The position numbers and the translations under genes were made by a program. The notes under the pieces are model-generated. The model did not search any database. It saw only the letters and a program-made list of their open reading frames with translations, and was not told where the DNA came from. Positions 49,318-58,825 of a stretch of DNA of 64,000 bases are shown here, piece by piece (positions within the stretch are counted from its first letter, which is position 1; each line of letters begins with the position of its first letter). Source of the stretch: Stentor roeselii (Eukaryota; Ciliophora; Heterotrichea; Heterotrichida; Stentoridae); NCBI GenBank assembly GCA_006503475.1, contig RSEH01000010.1, forward strand, positions 186,001 to 250,000. Reading direction: 5' to 3'.

Positions 49318-50115
49318 ATGTCTTTTGTGCCGCTAGTTTTTGTTAATATCCATTTTCAGAGAGTTGAGGAAGTTGATGTTGAAGATAATGATAGCACTTT
49401 GATAGACTCGGAGTCTGATGATCGGGAATGCTTGAGTTTAGAGGAAATGGATGAAATGAAAAATGAACAGAAAATACCTGCATTAATCATCGAAGCAACA
49501 CATCGTCCAGACGACTTAGAAGAAATAAATAAAGCACTCTGGCAAGCAGCCCAACAAGGCAAATCTGAAGTCTGCAAAGAAATTCTAAGTTCTTCATTTT
49601 ACGGAAAATATTCCGCTGATATAAACTACAAAGCTTCTAAAAAATGGACACCTTTACATGTATCAGCATTCGAAGGTCATTTAGAAGTATGCCAACTGCT
49701 CTTATCTCACAAAAACTCTCTTGAAATTGATGCAAAAGACGAGGAAAACCTGACTGCTCTGCACCTTTCCTGCAAACAAGGGCACCTAAAAATCGCTCAT
49801 TCACTAGTAAAAAACGGAGCTGATGTCAACTTGAGCGACAACAAAGGCAACTCTTTACTTCACATCGCTTCAGCCTCAGGACACAAAAAAATAGTCTCTT
49901 GGCTTCTGATATTGAAGCCTGATTTGTACTGTCTTAATTCGGAAGGACTCACTGTTGAACAGGTCGCTGGTGAAGGTATTAAAGAGATTTTTGTTCAGTA
50001 TCAGGAGATTCGAGAAATGATGAAGGGAGGAGGTTTGAGGTCGAAACCACGAGTGTCTTATCCTTGGAATAACGAAAGAAAAAGTACCAGAAGAATGACT
50101 TTTAATACATTTTAA
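49318..50115 (+). CDS. Ankyrin repeat protein
   Basis: 265 residues. An acidic N-terminus of about 60 residues is followed by four ankyrin repeats (about 65-210; T-P-L-H-V-S-A-F-E-G-H, T-A-L-H-L-S-C-K-Q-G-H, S-L-L-H-I-A-S-A-S-G-H) and a basic tail. Ankyrin stacks bind protein partners; the partner is unknown. No catalytic or membrane part is visible. Confidence 0.75.
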   Translation: MSFVPLVFVNIHFQRVEEVDVEDNDSTLIDSESDDRECLSLEEMDEMKNEQKIPALIIEATHRPDDLEEINKALWQAAQQGKSEVCKEILSSSFYGKYSADINYKASKKWTPLHVSAFEGHLEVCQLLLSHKNSLEIDAKDEENLTALHLSCKQGHLKIAHSLVKNGADVNLSDNKGNSLLHIASASGHKKIVSWLLILKPDLYCLNSEGLTVEQVAGEGIKEIFVQYQEIREMMKGGGLRSKPRVSYPWNNERKSTRRMTFNTF

Positions 50116-50272
50116 AGAGTTTTCATTAAATGTTTCGATGAATGATTTGTTAAATCTATAATTGAATAAGAATTAATAGCATATAAGAAATCATTGATTA
50201 AAAGTAATATAATGAAGATTACTTGTAAAAATCTATATTAAATAATACTTTAAACAGCATCTTGATTATATA

Positions 50273-50359
50273 ATGGAAAAAAAGTTAATTCACGATGATT
50301 CCTTAATTCAAAAGCTTCAAGATAGATTACGGAACCTACAAAACTTATTATCTAACTAA
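50273..50359 (+). CDS. Possible 28-residue small protein
   Basis: The start is preceded by GATTATATA, like the other starts in the window. The peptide (M-E-K-K-L-I-H-D-D-S then an amphipathic helix) ends at a TAA that overlaps the convergent PP5 stop by two bases. It may be real or a chance frame; only the start context supports it. Confidence 0.25.
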   Translation: MEKKLIHDDSLIQKLQDRLRNLQNLLSN

Positions 50360-51777
50360 AGGAACATGTTTCTTGCGTAGGCCATGCACGGTACATTAGG
50401 ATGAGGCTAAATAAATCTTACAACTGCAGTAAACGTGACATACCTCTTGGTCATATTCGAACCATGGAACTTCAGAATCGCTCCTTTGTTGCCCATCTGG
50501 TCGCAGTAGTTGGGAGCACTGAAAATTGTGATGACTCTTCCATCAGCTTCTTCTTCGTAACCGTTTTCCTTCACTTCATGAGACCTTACAAGCACTTCTA
50601 ATCCGTTTTCATTCAGGAAACGATGTGCAATGTCTGGTCCGAAACACAGTCCAACTCCTCGTTTTGAGGGATGTCGTCCGTTGGTTTTAATAGGGTCGGC
50701 CCAGAGAATATCGCACATGATACCAGAATCAGGAGGTTCTTTTACCCTATCAATTGCTTCAATATCATTAAGAGTGACTCCATCAGCACTAAACAGTCCT
50801 CCATGAACAACCATAACTCTCGAGTTGATAACAGCACAAAGCGGTAGCTGACAAAAAGTTTCACTAAAAAGTTCCATAACATCCATATCATACTTATGCT
50901 TGACCTCCCCTTCAAACCCATACATTTTATTCATATTCCTAGTTTCATGATTTCCTCTCATCAAGTGAAAATGTTCAGGATAACAAAGTTTCCAACAAAA
51001 AAGAGTCAAAATGACTTCAACCGAAAAGCTTCCTCGATCCACAAAGTCTCCATTAAACAAATAAGGGTTATTTTCAGAAGGCACTCCATTAATTTCAAAG
51101 ATATTCAGCAAGTCATAAAACTGTCCATGAACATCTCCACAAACATTAAACTCAACATGACTAGGAACTTGTATCCTTATAAGTGACTTATACCCAGTAA
51201 GTAAAGTTCTTACTCTCTGAATAATAGTAACAGCGTATTTCTTATGAAGACTTGCCTGACTTCTAAAGCTCGCCATCAATTCCTGCACCCAATTCGGAGT
51301 GATTTGCTCAGGTAAGTGCAATCCTCGATAACTATCAGGAACCACGATATCCTCAACATTAATGACTTTAACATTATGTTCTCTTGCAAAGCACTCTGCG
51401 AACTGAATAGCTTTATATTCTTTTTTCGCTGTTGCAAGTTTCTGCTTCGCTTCCTTGTCACTGGGGAACCTGGTGCAGACAGTCTTTAAGTCGTTGATCG
51501 CTTCTTTGAACTTCCCCATTGAAAAATGAGCTGAACCTCGACGATAATAGCCTTTTATGTAGTTCGGGTCACTTTCTATTGCTTTGCTCGCGTCTTGCTC
51601 GGCCAGTCCATAATTCTCCAATTTCAGCTGGGCAGCAGAACGATTCGCGTAAAGAACGGCAGAGCTGGGGTTGACGTCGAGTCCTCTTGAGTAGAACTCG
51701 ATGGCTTCGGCGTATCTGCCAGTTTGAAAACAATCGTTGCCTCTTTGCTTGAGTTCTTCGAATGTTCTTTGTGCCAT
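50356..51777 (-). CDS. PPP5C: Serine/threonine protein phosphatase 5
   Basis: 468 residues after removing a 15-nt intron at 50407-50421 (GTAAGATTTATTTAG), which restores the family ending F-T-A-V-P-H-P-N-V. Three TPR repeats (about 1-115; G-N-D-C-F-Q-T-G-R-Y-A-E-A-I, A-N-R-S-A-A-Q-L-K-L) bind the Hsp90 tail. The catalytic domain has G-D-V-H-G-Q, G-D-F-V-D-R-G, R-G-N-H-E and S-A-P-N-Y-C, which hold two metal ions. PP5 dephosphorylates Hsp90 clients. The last helix, which autoinhibits the human enzyme, is short here (M-A-Y-A-R-N-M-F-L). Confidence 0.95.
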
Positions 51778-51862
51778 TTATCTGGAAATCGAAACTTTTC
51801 AAAGACTTTTTCATCAGTTTTCGATTTTTTAAGAAAAACTAGAATTTTCTTAGGTTGTAAAA

Positions 51863-54151
51863 ATGGGAAGTCAACTTAATAAGAACTTTGAAGTGCAGAG
51901 TGAATGTAAGACTGAAGGTGGAATCGCCTGTCCTTGGAAAATTTACTCGGCAACGCGACGGGATCGTGAAAAGACACCGGTTTCTATTTTTATCTTTGAG
52001 AAAAAGGATAAGAAAGCGGAGACTGTCGCTCGCATGAAGAATGAGATCACTAATCAGCTTAAACTTAGACATCCGAATATTTTGCAGATCTTGGAACCTT
52101 TGATGGAAGATGCTAATACTCTTACTTGGATCTCCGAACCTGTTCAGTTCTGTGTTGGAGACTTGATCAGGAAACCCGCCATTTTAGGGAATACTTTAGG
52201 AGATACTGAAATTAGACTTGGAATTTTAGATGTTGTGCAGGGACTTTCGTTTTTGCATAATGAAGCTAGACTTGTACACTTTGCGGTGTGTCCGGATAAT
52301 ATCTATATTTCTAGTAGTGGGAAATGGAAACTTGGAGGCCTGTCATTCGCAAATACCTACACCCAAGAAACACCAGCCCGAATAGACATCGACATCCTGC
52401 AAAACACAAAACACCTAAAGTTCCAAAACGACATCGACAAAATCTCTCCATCAGCATACTACACATCTCCAGAAGTGATCTCATCATCAAAAGGAACTCC
52501 TCAATGCGATTTATTTTCACTAGGCTGCAGCATTTTCAGCATCTACCGTTCACTCTCAGGAGATTCAGAGTTAAACCTATTAAGCCTTTCCGAGTTTTCC
52601 ATTGCAAGCCACGCATCAGCCTGTAAAATTTCAAGTCTTTCCTCGAACCCCTGCTTTTCCAGTCTTCCCGAGGGACTTTCAGAGATAATCTGGAAGTTGA
52701 CTTCGATAAACCCAAGCGAGCGAGGGTCTCTTCACGAGTTGTCCCTTTCAAAGTCTCTTCAAACTCCATACGTGAAGACGATTTACTACCTCGAGCACCT
52801 TCAAGAGAAGCAAGAAGGTCAAAAGATGCAGTTTTTTAAAGGCTTGACTTCAATTATCTCAAAGTTCGACAAGGTGATAATGAACAAGCGTCTTTTACCT
52901 GCTTTAGTTTTGAACATGCAGCAGGCAAGTTTAACTCCTTTTATCCTTCCGAGTCTTTTGACGATTTTAAAGAATTGTGAAGTGACTTCGGCACTTTATC
53001 ATCAGCAGATTTGGCCTGCGGTGTCGCGGCTGATCACGGGGAAGGAGATCCCTGCTCAGAGCTTTTACTTGATTTTAAGTGAAATCGACCTGCTGGTGAA
53101 GTACACTGACCTCGACCCTTGCAAGAAGGTCCTCATGCCGCTGGTGTTTAAAGGTTACGACTGCGCTGTTGGAGAGATTCAAACGGCGATCATGGTGAAA
53201 ACTCCTGATTTAATCAAGGAACTTAAAGATTTCACCTTCGTCAGACAACAGGTCCTTCCAAGGTTCTTGCAGGGAATCGTGAACTCTAAAACCACGTCAG
53301 TGAAAGAAGCAGGACTTAAAACACTTTCTGTCATTTTTCCACTTTTCGACAGGGCGACAATGGTGGAAACTATCATCCCTTCATTAGAAAAGTTCAAAAA
53401 ATTTGATATCACTGGACCTATGGTCATGCATCTGCTCACCGTTTATGAAGGCATCAGTAAAACCTTGGGTCATAAAGCAACTTCTGTCAATATTCTTCCT
53501 GCACTCATCCCATTGCTTGTTGAAGCTGAACTCACTCGACCTGAATTTGATAGACTTTTTCTCTCTATGAATTCTATGCTTGGGCTTATTAGAGAAGCTA
53601 GATATGGAGAACTCGTTGAAGTCAAAGAAGAACAAATTGTTGAGAACTTGAGGGGAGAGGATATTGAAGAAGTTAATGAAATATTTAAAGATATTTTTGA
53701 TGTTGCTGGCAAACCCATTTTAGAAGCTCCTGATTTTGAAGGTATTTCGGAAAATAAGAAAATTAGTGGAGGTGAAAAAAGTGAAAATAAGGAAGACTTT
53801 AATATCAAAGGACTGGAAAATTTCAGTCTTGCTAAAATCACGAAAAGTGAGATTAAGAAGGTAGAGGAAGTGAAAGTTCAGAATTTTCAAGGAAAAGAAA
53901 CTGGTTTAAGTGAATCTACGAATGTAAAACCGCCTATCATAACAAAACCATTTGAACCTCCAAAAGTCGAAGACGATTTATTCGCAGAGCTTGCGACTCG
54001 AAAAGAAGAAATGAAACCCTCAAGAGCCCCGATGACTTTGAAACCTCGACAGCCGAAAGCAGAAGAATCCAAAGCAACAGTGAAATTTGCAGTGAAAAAG
54101 CCAGCAGTAGTGATAAACACAGACGACTTCTTTAACGAGTTCCTTAAATAA
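51863..54151 (+). CDS. SCYL2: SCY1-like 2 pseudokinase
   Basis: 762 residues. The N-terminal 290 form a kinase-like domain without active-site residues: V-S-I-F-I-F-E-K-K in place of the ATP lysine strand, L-V-H-F-A-V-C-P-D-N for H-R-D, and K-L-G-G-L-S-F for D-F-G. This matches SCYL2/CVAK104. HEAT-like helical repeats cover about 310-560. The tail is charged with D-D-F-F-N-E-F at the very end, a type of clathrin or adaptor-binding motif. SCYL2 works in clathrin-coated vesicle traffic between trans-Golgi and endosomes. It lies 4 bp from a convergent stop. Confidence 0.85.
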   Translation: MGSQLNKNFEVQSECKTEGGIACPWKIYSATRRDREKTPVSIFIFEKKDKKAETVARMKNEITNQLKLRHPNILQILEPLMEDANTLTWISEPVQFCVGDLIRKPAILGNTLGDTEIRLGILDVVQGLSFLHNEARLVHFAVCPDNIYISSSGKWKLGGLSFANTYTQETPARIDIDILQNTKHLKFQNDIDKISPSAYYTSPEVISSSKGTPQCDLFSLGCSIFSIYRSLSGDSELNLLSLSEFSIASHASACKISSLSSNPCFSSLPEGLSEIIWKLTSINPSERGSLHELSLSKSLQTPYVKTIYYLEHLQEKQEGQKMQFFKGLTSIISKFDKVIMNKRLLPALVLNMQQASLTPFILPSLLTILKNCEVTSALYHQQIWPAVSRLITGKEIPAQSFYLILSEIDLLVKYTDLDPCKKVLMPLVFKGYDCAVGEIQTAIMVKTPDLIKELKDFTFVRQQVLPRFLQGIVNSKTTSVKEAGLKTLSVIFPLFDRATMVETIIPSLEKFKKFDITGPMVMHLLTVYEGISKTLGHKATSVNILPALIPLLVEAELTRPEFDRLFLSMNSMLGLIREARYGELVEVKEEQIVENLRGEDIEEVNEIFKDIFDVAGKPILEAPDFEGISENKKISGGEKSENKEDFNIKGLENFSLAKITKSEIKKVEEVKVQNFQGKETGLSESTNVKPPIITKPFEPPKVEDDLFAELATRKEEMKPSRAPMTLKPRQPKAEESKATVKFAVKKPAVVINTDDFFNEFLK

Positions 54152-54155
54152 TTAA

Positions 54156-54428
54156 TTACTGCCAGTCCTCCCTGGTTCTTTTTCTCGAGTCAGGAAACTC
54201 CTGAATGGTGATGGGGATGTCATAAGCCGAACTCATACGAATGAGTTCAGAGACAGGAATGTATTTAAGTCCTTGACTTTGAAAGTCCCTCGCCCAGGTC
54301 ATCAACTGGTTCAAAGCTTCGACTTTTCCAAGTCTTTCACTTTCTTCACAAGCCAAATTGATATCCTTGAACAACAGACTCAAAGCGACTGAACTTGAAG
54401 CAAAGGCAGGCCGTATCTTGTCTTCCAT
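54156..54428 (-). CDS. Small helical protein, unknown
   Basis: 90 residues, soluble and helical (A-L-S-L-L-F-K-D-I-N-L-A-C-E-E-S-E), with a basic C-terminus. No family is recognised. Its start codon is only 2 bp after the stop of the next gene upstream on the same strand, so it may be the second frame of a two-gene transcript. Its stop is 4 bp from that of the convergent SCYL2-like gene. Confidence 0.6.
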   Translation of the reverse strand: MEDKIRPAFASSSVALSLLFKDINLACEESERLGKVEALNQLMTWARDFQSQGLKYIPVSELIRMSSAYDIPITIQEFPDSRKRTREDWQ

Positions 54429-54430
54429 AA

Positions 54431-55420
54431 TTAATTAATAAAGTAAGACCCGTTTAGTGATTCTTTGTCAATCGAGTAGTTCATTTCTAACGACTTCTCA
54501 TTTATCAACTCTATTGCTGCTCGCCAGTTTGCACTTTTCATGTAAGAAGGCAGAGGAGTCGCACTTGTTGGCCTTGATGAGATTTTTCGGAAGTCGGGAG
54601 AAGGAACACGCTTTTCGACTAAGGCATAGTTTGGCTTGTAGATTCTTGAGTCTTCTCTTTGGGATCGACTCCCAGGTTTTCTTGAGGAGTACTTCTCGAA
54701 ACTAGTCACTTTCCCGAGGTCTGTCATCACGCTTTTGAAACTTGGGTTGTAGTCGGGACCTGCTTCTTTTATTTGGAAGAGAGGACCTCGCTCTGTTGCT
54801 TTGCTCATGTTTGGAGTACTTGCACGCTTGTATTTTGAACACTTCTCGGGCATGTCTTCGAATTTGATGAAGCGGTTCTCGTTTACACCTGTTATGGTTT
54901 TTGTTATGCTTTGTCTTGGTAGCTGATTATCGAATGGCTCTTTTATTTGATTTGTCTTGGATTTCATCTCTAGTCGTTCACTCTTATTGGAAAAAACTCG
55001 TTTGTGGCTAGTTCTCGGCACAGTTTTCGGTTTCGGCTTGAGCTTCGGCACATTAACAGATTTAAACACTAACGAGTACTTGCAGTCATAGTGTCCACAC
55101 GGAGGTGCAACTATTTTTTTGTCAGTTGACTTATAAAACTCAATTCTCGACTGAGAGAGAAAAGGAACACTTGCCTTCGGCTTCGATTTCAAAGATTTTT
55201 CTTGATCTTCTGACAGTTCTTTTTCATTATTTTCCTCAGTCAACTCATTGACTGAGTTTTCCAGAAAGTTGTTATCAAGAAGGTCGATTGAAGTGAGTTT
55301 CAAGTTAGTTTGAAAAGTTGAAGGAGGCTTGATTTTTTTCACTTTTCCTGAAAGGATTTCTTCTCTGTGTTTAAGGATTTGAAACCTTTCAGCGAGGACT
55401 TTCCCGAATTTGCTGTACAT
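54431..55420 (-). CDS. Basic protein with three Y-x-P-type repeats, unknown
   Basis: 329 residues, Lys- and Ser-rich. Three short related segments are visible: H-Y-D-C-K-Y-S-L-V (Tyr111), D-Y-N-P-S-F-K-S-V (Tyr224) and I-Y-K-P-N-Y-A-L-V (Tyr261). Similar Y-x-P repeats occur in microtubule-associated and ciliary proteins of alveolates, including SHIPPO-like repeats. A cytoskeletal role is inferred only. It ends 2 bp before the next start on this strand. Confidence 0.6.
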   Translation of the reverse strand: MYSKFGKVLAERFQILKHREEILSGKVKKIKPPSTFQTNLKLTSIDLLDNNFLENSVNELTEENNEKELSEDQEKSLKSKPKASVPFLSQSRIEFYKSTDKKIVAPPCGHYDCKYSLVFKSVNVPKLKPKPKTVPRTSHKRVFSNKSERLEMKSKTNQIKEPFDNQLPRQSITKTITGVNENRFIKFEDMPEKCSKYKRASTPNMSKATERGPLFQIKEAGPDYNPSFKSVMTDLGKVTSFEKYSSRKPGSRSQREDSRIYKPNYALVEKRVPSPDFRKISSRPTSATPLPSYMKSANWRAAIELINEKSLEMNYSIDKESLNGSYFIN

Positions 55421-55453
55421 TTAATATTGATTATTTGGGTGATTTAAATGAGG

Positions 55454-56281
55454 CTAATCGTAAAGAATTCTACTGTAAAGACTGTCGCTTACTTCATAGA
55501 GAAAGTTTTCTTCAAGTAGTTCATTTACTGATTTGAACACGAGCTCTACTTGTGACTCGTATCTCCCGTTGTTGAAGTCTAAGAGCTCTTGGAGGCTGAT
55601 GGGGTCTTCACTTTCCATGAATAGCGCCATTATCACTTCTTTTGGGTGGAATACTTGAGGACTTACTTGAAATGTGGCTTCCATTATTGACTTGTTGTCG
55701 AGACTTGTTAGGAAACCGTCTTGCATTAGGTTTAAAAATAAATCTTCGGCATTTTCGCAGGTGTCTTCAAAGTCTTTGAATGAAATGGTTTGTTGGCCGC
55801 TTTCTCTTATTTTTTTCACCATGTCGAAAATGCTGAACTTTTTTACTTCTTTTTTTTCTGGGAATTCTTTTAGGGTCTCTATCTCGAGTTTTGCGGTGTA
55901 GATAAAATTCCATAGCTTGGAAACACTTACTGCCCATTCGACCTCCTCGTCGAAGTTTTCGATTATGTAAGGGGGTTGAATTAGTTTTAGTCTATATTCA
56001 TCCTGAAAATTCACTATCTTTCCACAAACTCTTACCAAGTCTCCAGTTTTCAACTCAATATGATCATAATCATGATAATAAAAAGTGCAAGAGAGCAGCC
56101 CCGTGGCATCATCCAAAACAATCTGAATGCAATTATCATTCCTCCTAAAATTAACAATAATTCCCTGAACCATCACTGAAAAAACTTGTTTATCCCCAAG
56201 AAAAAACGCATCAGCCTTTCTTTTAACAGTAAACAACTTGTAAATCCAGAGTCTAAAAGTAACATGATTAGATCTGTTCAT
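55454..56281 (-). CDS. STN1: Probable STN1 subunit of the CST telomere complex
   Basis: 275 residues. The N-terminal 115 form one OB fold: F-R-L-W-I-Y-K-L-F, V-M-V-Q-G-I-I-V-N-F-R-R-N-D, L-D-D-A-T-G-L-L-S-C-T-F, then G-D-L-V-R-V-C-G-K-I-V-N-F. The D-D-x-T-G-x-L-x-C core points to Stn1 rather than RPA2, which normally lacks that Cys. The C-terminal 150 residues resemble tandem winged helices. Stn1 with Ten1 and Ctc1 caps telomeres and guides C-strand fill-in; Tetrahymena has a known CST complex. RPA2 remains the alternative. Confidence 0.65.
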   Translation of the reverse strand: MNRSNHVTFRLWIYKLFTVKRKADAFFLGDKQVFSVMVQGIIVNFRRNDNCIQIVLDDATGLLSCTFYYHDYDHIELKTGDLVRVCGKIVNFQDEYRLKLIQPPYIIENFDEEVEWAVSVSKLWNFIYTAKLEIETLKEFPEKKEVKKFSIFDMVKKIRESGQQTISFKDFEDTCENAEDLFLNLMQDGFLTSLDNKSIMEATFQVSPQVFHPKEVIMALFMESEDPISLQELLDFNNGRYESQVELVFKSVNELLEENFLYEVSDSLYSRILYD

Positions 56282-56289
56282 TTAAATAA

Positions 56290-56817
56290 TTATCTACTAG
56301 CTCTGGTATTATTAAACTCTTCATAATTCGGAGACATAACATTCGGCCTGTTCTTGACTCTACGAACTGGAGTATTCGAAGAAGTAGACCTAGAGGCTTT
56401 ATTATGAAACCCTAAGTTCATATCAGTGATATCAGAAGTATGAGTGACATCTTGTCGATTGTTTTTAAATGAAGGAATCATAAAAGTTGCATCAAACATG
56501 ATCTGATCTCCGATAAAAATATAGCCATTGTTGCTCATGTCTGACTTTCGATGGTAGTTTTTATATACATGGCCTCCTCTGATGTTTCGCTTCGCCAGAG
56601 ACAGATGATTCTGTTCATATGAGCCTGGACCCACGCGAAATCCAGTCTTTTTTGCTTCTTCGTCGTAGTTTTTGAACCTTCGGCCTTGCGAAAGACTTGG
56701 ATGCTTTTTTGTTCGCACGATCTCCAAAAGAAGGTTTCCGTTGTTGGTTATCTTCGGAAGCAGGTACTCTGCGGTTTTTTCTTTCGGGCTTCGATACCTC
56801 AAGTCCGTTGGTCGCAT
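56290..56817 (-). CDS. Small basic protein with G-P-G-S-Y motif, unknown
   Basis: 175 residues. A short stretch F-R-V-G-P-G-S-Y near residues 60-67 recalls the SHIPPO (P-G-P-x-Y) repeats of sperm-tail and ciliary proteins. The rest is polar, with R-S-T-S-S-N-T-P-V-R-R. An axonemal or cortical cytoskeleton role is possible. It ends 8 bp before the STN1-like start. Confidence 0.55.
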   Translation of the reverse strand: MRPTDLRYRSPKEKTAEYLLPKITNNGNLLLEIVRTKKHPSLSQGRRFKNYDEEAKKTGFRVGPGSYEQNHLSLAKRNIRGGHVYKNYHRKSDMSNNGYIFIGDQIMFDATFMIPSFKNNRQDVTHTSDITDMNLGFHNKASRSTSSNTPVRRVKNRPNVMSPNYEEFNNTRASR

Positions 56818-56861
56818 TAATAAAATTTATAACAGTTTAGTGATGGGGTATAAATTACAAG

Positions 56862-57774
56862 ATGGATAAAAGACTTGAAAATTGGATGAAATCACTTGGG
56901 ATGAGCTTTGATGGAAATTATCAAACTCGGTATTTGGAACTTCGAGAGTTTTATGAGTCGCAAAAAGTTGTTGTAGGAGAGATGAGCCATCCTCTATCCG
57001 AAAGTCCAACAGTACATCTTCATTCAGAACTATTACTGGAAAATAATGCAAAACTCCAAAATGCTAAAAAACATCCAAATGGACTGCCGGCGAGTATTTC
57101 AAGACCATGTTTTTTTCCAGAAGCCCGAAATATTAGAAATTTCCGAAGAAGTTCTATACACGTGGAGTAAACAACATGATGAGAAATACCACCAAGGAAT
57201 GATGTACATTTTAGACATAGTAGTTTTCGTGGTAGTTCAAAGTGATTCAAAAGACCACTTCGCCGATTCTTTCATGATCTTCGACAGAATCCTCGACCTT
57301 GGCCTGATTCTTTACTTTCGAAGTCATTCAGGTTTTTTAAAGCGAAAATGCGAAGTGATTTTGAACAACTACCTGAAACTTGTAGATGTCGAGTTCTTCA
57401 TCTTCCTGAATAAAATCGAAGTAGACATCACAGTAGTCATCATGTAAAGCGTAAAAAGGAGGTGGCTCAGATGCATGTTTGCGAAAGAGTTTCACTTTGA
57501 TGAAGTCTTGCAAATCTGGGACTTCATCATCGCAGCCAAGAAGAACTTTGTGGCAATGGACATGGTCGCGCTCGCCATGATCGTCTGGGCCAGGGACTTT
57601 GGTAATAAAGACATAGTCAAAGGAGAAAGTTTCGAAGTGCTTCAAATTTTAGCGAAAGTTTCTTATAAAGGAAACGCGAAGTGCATTTTGTTTCTTGCGA
57701 AAAAGTTTTTTGGTTATGCGATTTTGAATCAACTTCGAGATAAGTACTTGCTGCCAACTCAAGTCTTTCAATAA
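56862..57774 (+). CDS. TBC-domain Rab GTPase-activating protein
   Basis: 293 residues after two introns: 57012-57027 (GTACATCTTCATTCAG, 16 nt) and 57444-57458 (GTAAAGCGTAAAAAG). Together they join three otherwise separate frames into one TBC domain. Both catalytic fingers are present: the Arg in I-Q-M-D-C-R-R-V-F and the Gln in Y-H-Q-G-M. Further on are D-H-F-A-D-S-F-M-I-F-D and R-W-L-R-C-M-F-A-K-E-F. Such proteins switch off Rab GTPases in membrane traffic. The TBC1D5/Gyp1-like order is closest by eye. It has no extra domain. Confidence 0.88.
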
Positions 57775-57799
57775 GTGTTTACTGAGTTATTTAATAATA

Positions 57800-58483
57800 A
57801 TGGAAGAACACAAAAGATCTTACTCGGTTTCATCAAGCAAATCAGCGAAGTCTGAGATAATGAGAGTCTTTTCCAAGAGAGAAACAAATGTTCCTGGAGC
57901 TTTTTCTTATGCTTTTACAGAATCTGTGGAAACAGGCTCGCTTTTGAGAGTTGAAGAGATGATTAAAATACCTGATTTGAAACTAGCCATGCATTGTCAC
58001 CTTATTCAGAATATGATACTTGGGAAAATATTGAGTAGTGTTCTTTTCCTCGTTGGAGTTGGTTACTTTGAGCTTTTTGTTACACTTCCTGCGATTTTCT
58101 TGGAATTTCTGGGGTTTTGTGGAAGTTTAAATTTGAAAGCTGCTCCGAATTACGCTTTTCTGGTTTATTTGGGTTTAAACATTGTGTTTAGAACAATTTC
58201 ATCGATTTATGCCTTTTCTTGTATTGAGTCTGGAGATGATTGCTTTTCTCTTGATACTAATCTGGTGAATAATAGTTGTGATGTTTATGGAAAGTTTATT
58301 TTGGGCTCGGGACTTTTTATTGCTTTTGAACTGATCCAGATTTATTCCACTTTTAGACTGATTTTAAAGATTTCGAAAATACCTGAAGCGAAAAAAGAGG
58401 AAATGTATTATGTTTTAACTGCACAGAAGATACCGAGGTTTATTTGCTGTGGGAAGCTGAAGTCTTGGAAATTAGTAATTTAG
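57800..58483 (+). CDS. Four-pass membrane protein, unknown
   Basis: 227 residues. A polar N-terminus of about 65 residues is followed by four membrane segments. A loop with two or three cysteines (C-I-E-S-G-D-D-C and N-N-S-C-D) lies between the third and fourth. No family is recognised. It begins 25 bp after the TBC gene stop. Confidence 0.6.
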   Translation: MEEHKRSYSVSSSKSAKSEIMRVFSKRETNVPGAFSYAFTESVETGSLLRVEEMIKIPDLKLAMHCHLIQNMILGKILSSVLFLVGVGYFELFVTLPAIFLEFLGFCGSLNLKAAPNYAFLVYLGLNIVFRTISSIYAFSCIESGDDCFSLDTNLVNNSCDVYGKFILGSGLFIAFELIQIYSTFRLILKISKIPEAKKEEMYYVLTAQKIPRFICCGKLKSWKLVI

Positions 58484-58825
58484 ACATTATTAACTTCGTT
58501 ATTTTGTAGAAGGCTGAAAACTTAATGATTTTGGAGTCACTTGAAATTATTGTTTCAAATTGATTTTAGGTAATATTCATACATCAATAAATAGTGATAT
58601 TTTATATTACTAAGATATAATTAGAATACTTAAATCAAAGCCTTTATTAGAATATTAATCAAAAAGGTGAATCTTAATTAACAAAGTCTATATAATTATT
58701 AAATCATCATGAAAGGGTAAGGAATAAATATTGACTCTTCATATTCTTCTAATTATCTAATTTCAGTAACTTTTATAATCATTTAAGTAATTCTTCAAAC
58801 CAAATGATTTAAATATTAAAGTTCA
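58484..58825. other. AT-rich intergenic stretch
   Basis: About 340 bp between two plus-strand genes. No gene, repeat or RNA was recognised. Confidence 0.4.

Noticed and set aside
54428-54431. Fusion of the 90-residue gene with the gene upstream on the same strand
   Set aside because: No 15- or 16-nt GT...AG segment spans the stop, and the downstream gene has its own ATG.
56862-57774. Three separate small genes in this stretch
   Set aside because: A 16-nt and a 15-nt intron join them into one complete TBC domain with both catalytic fingers.
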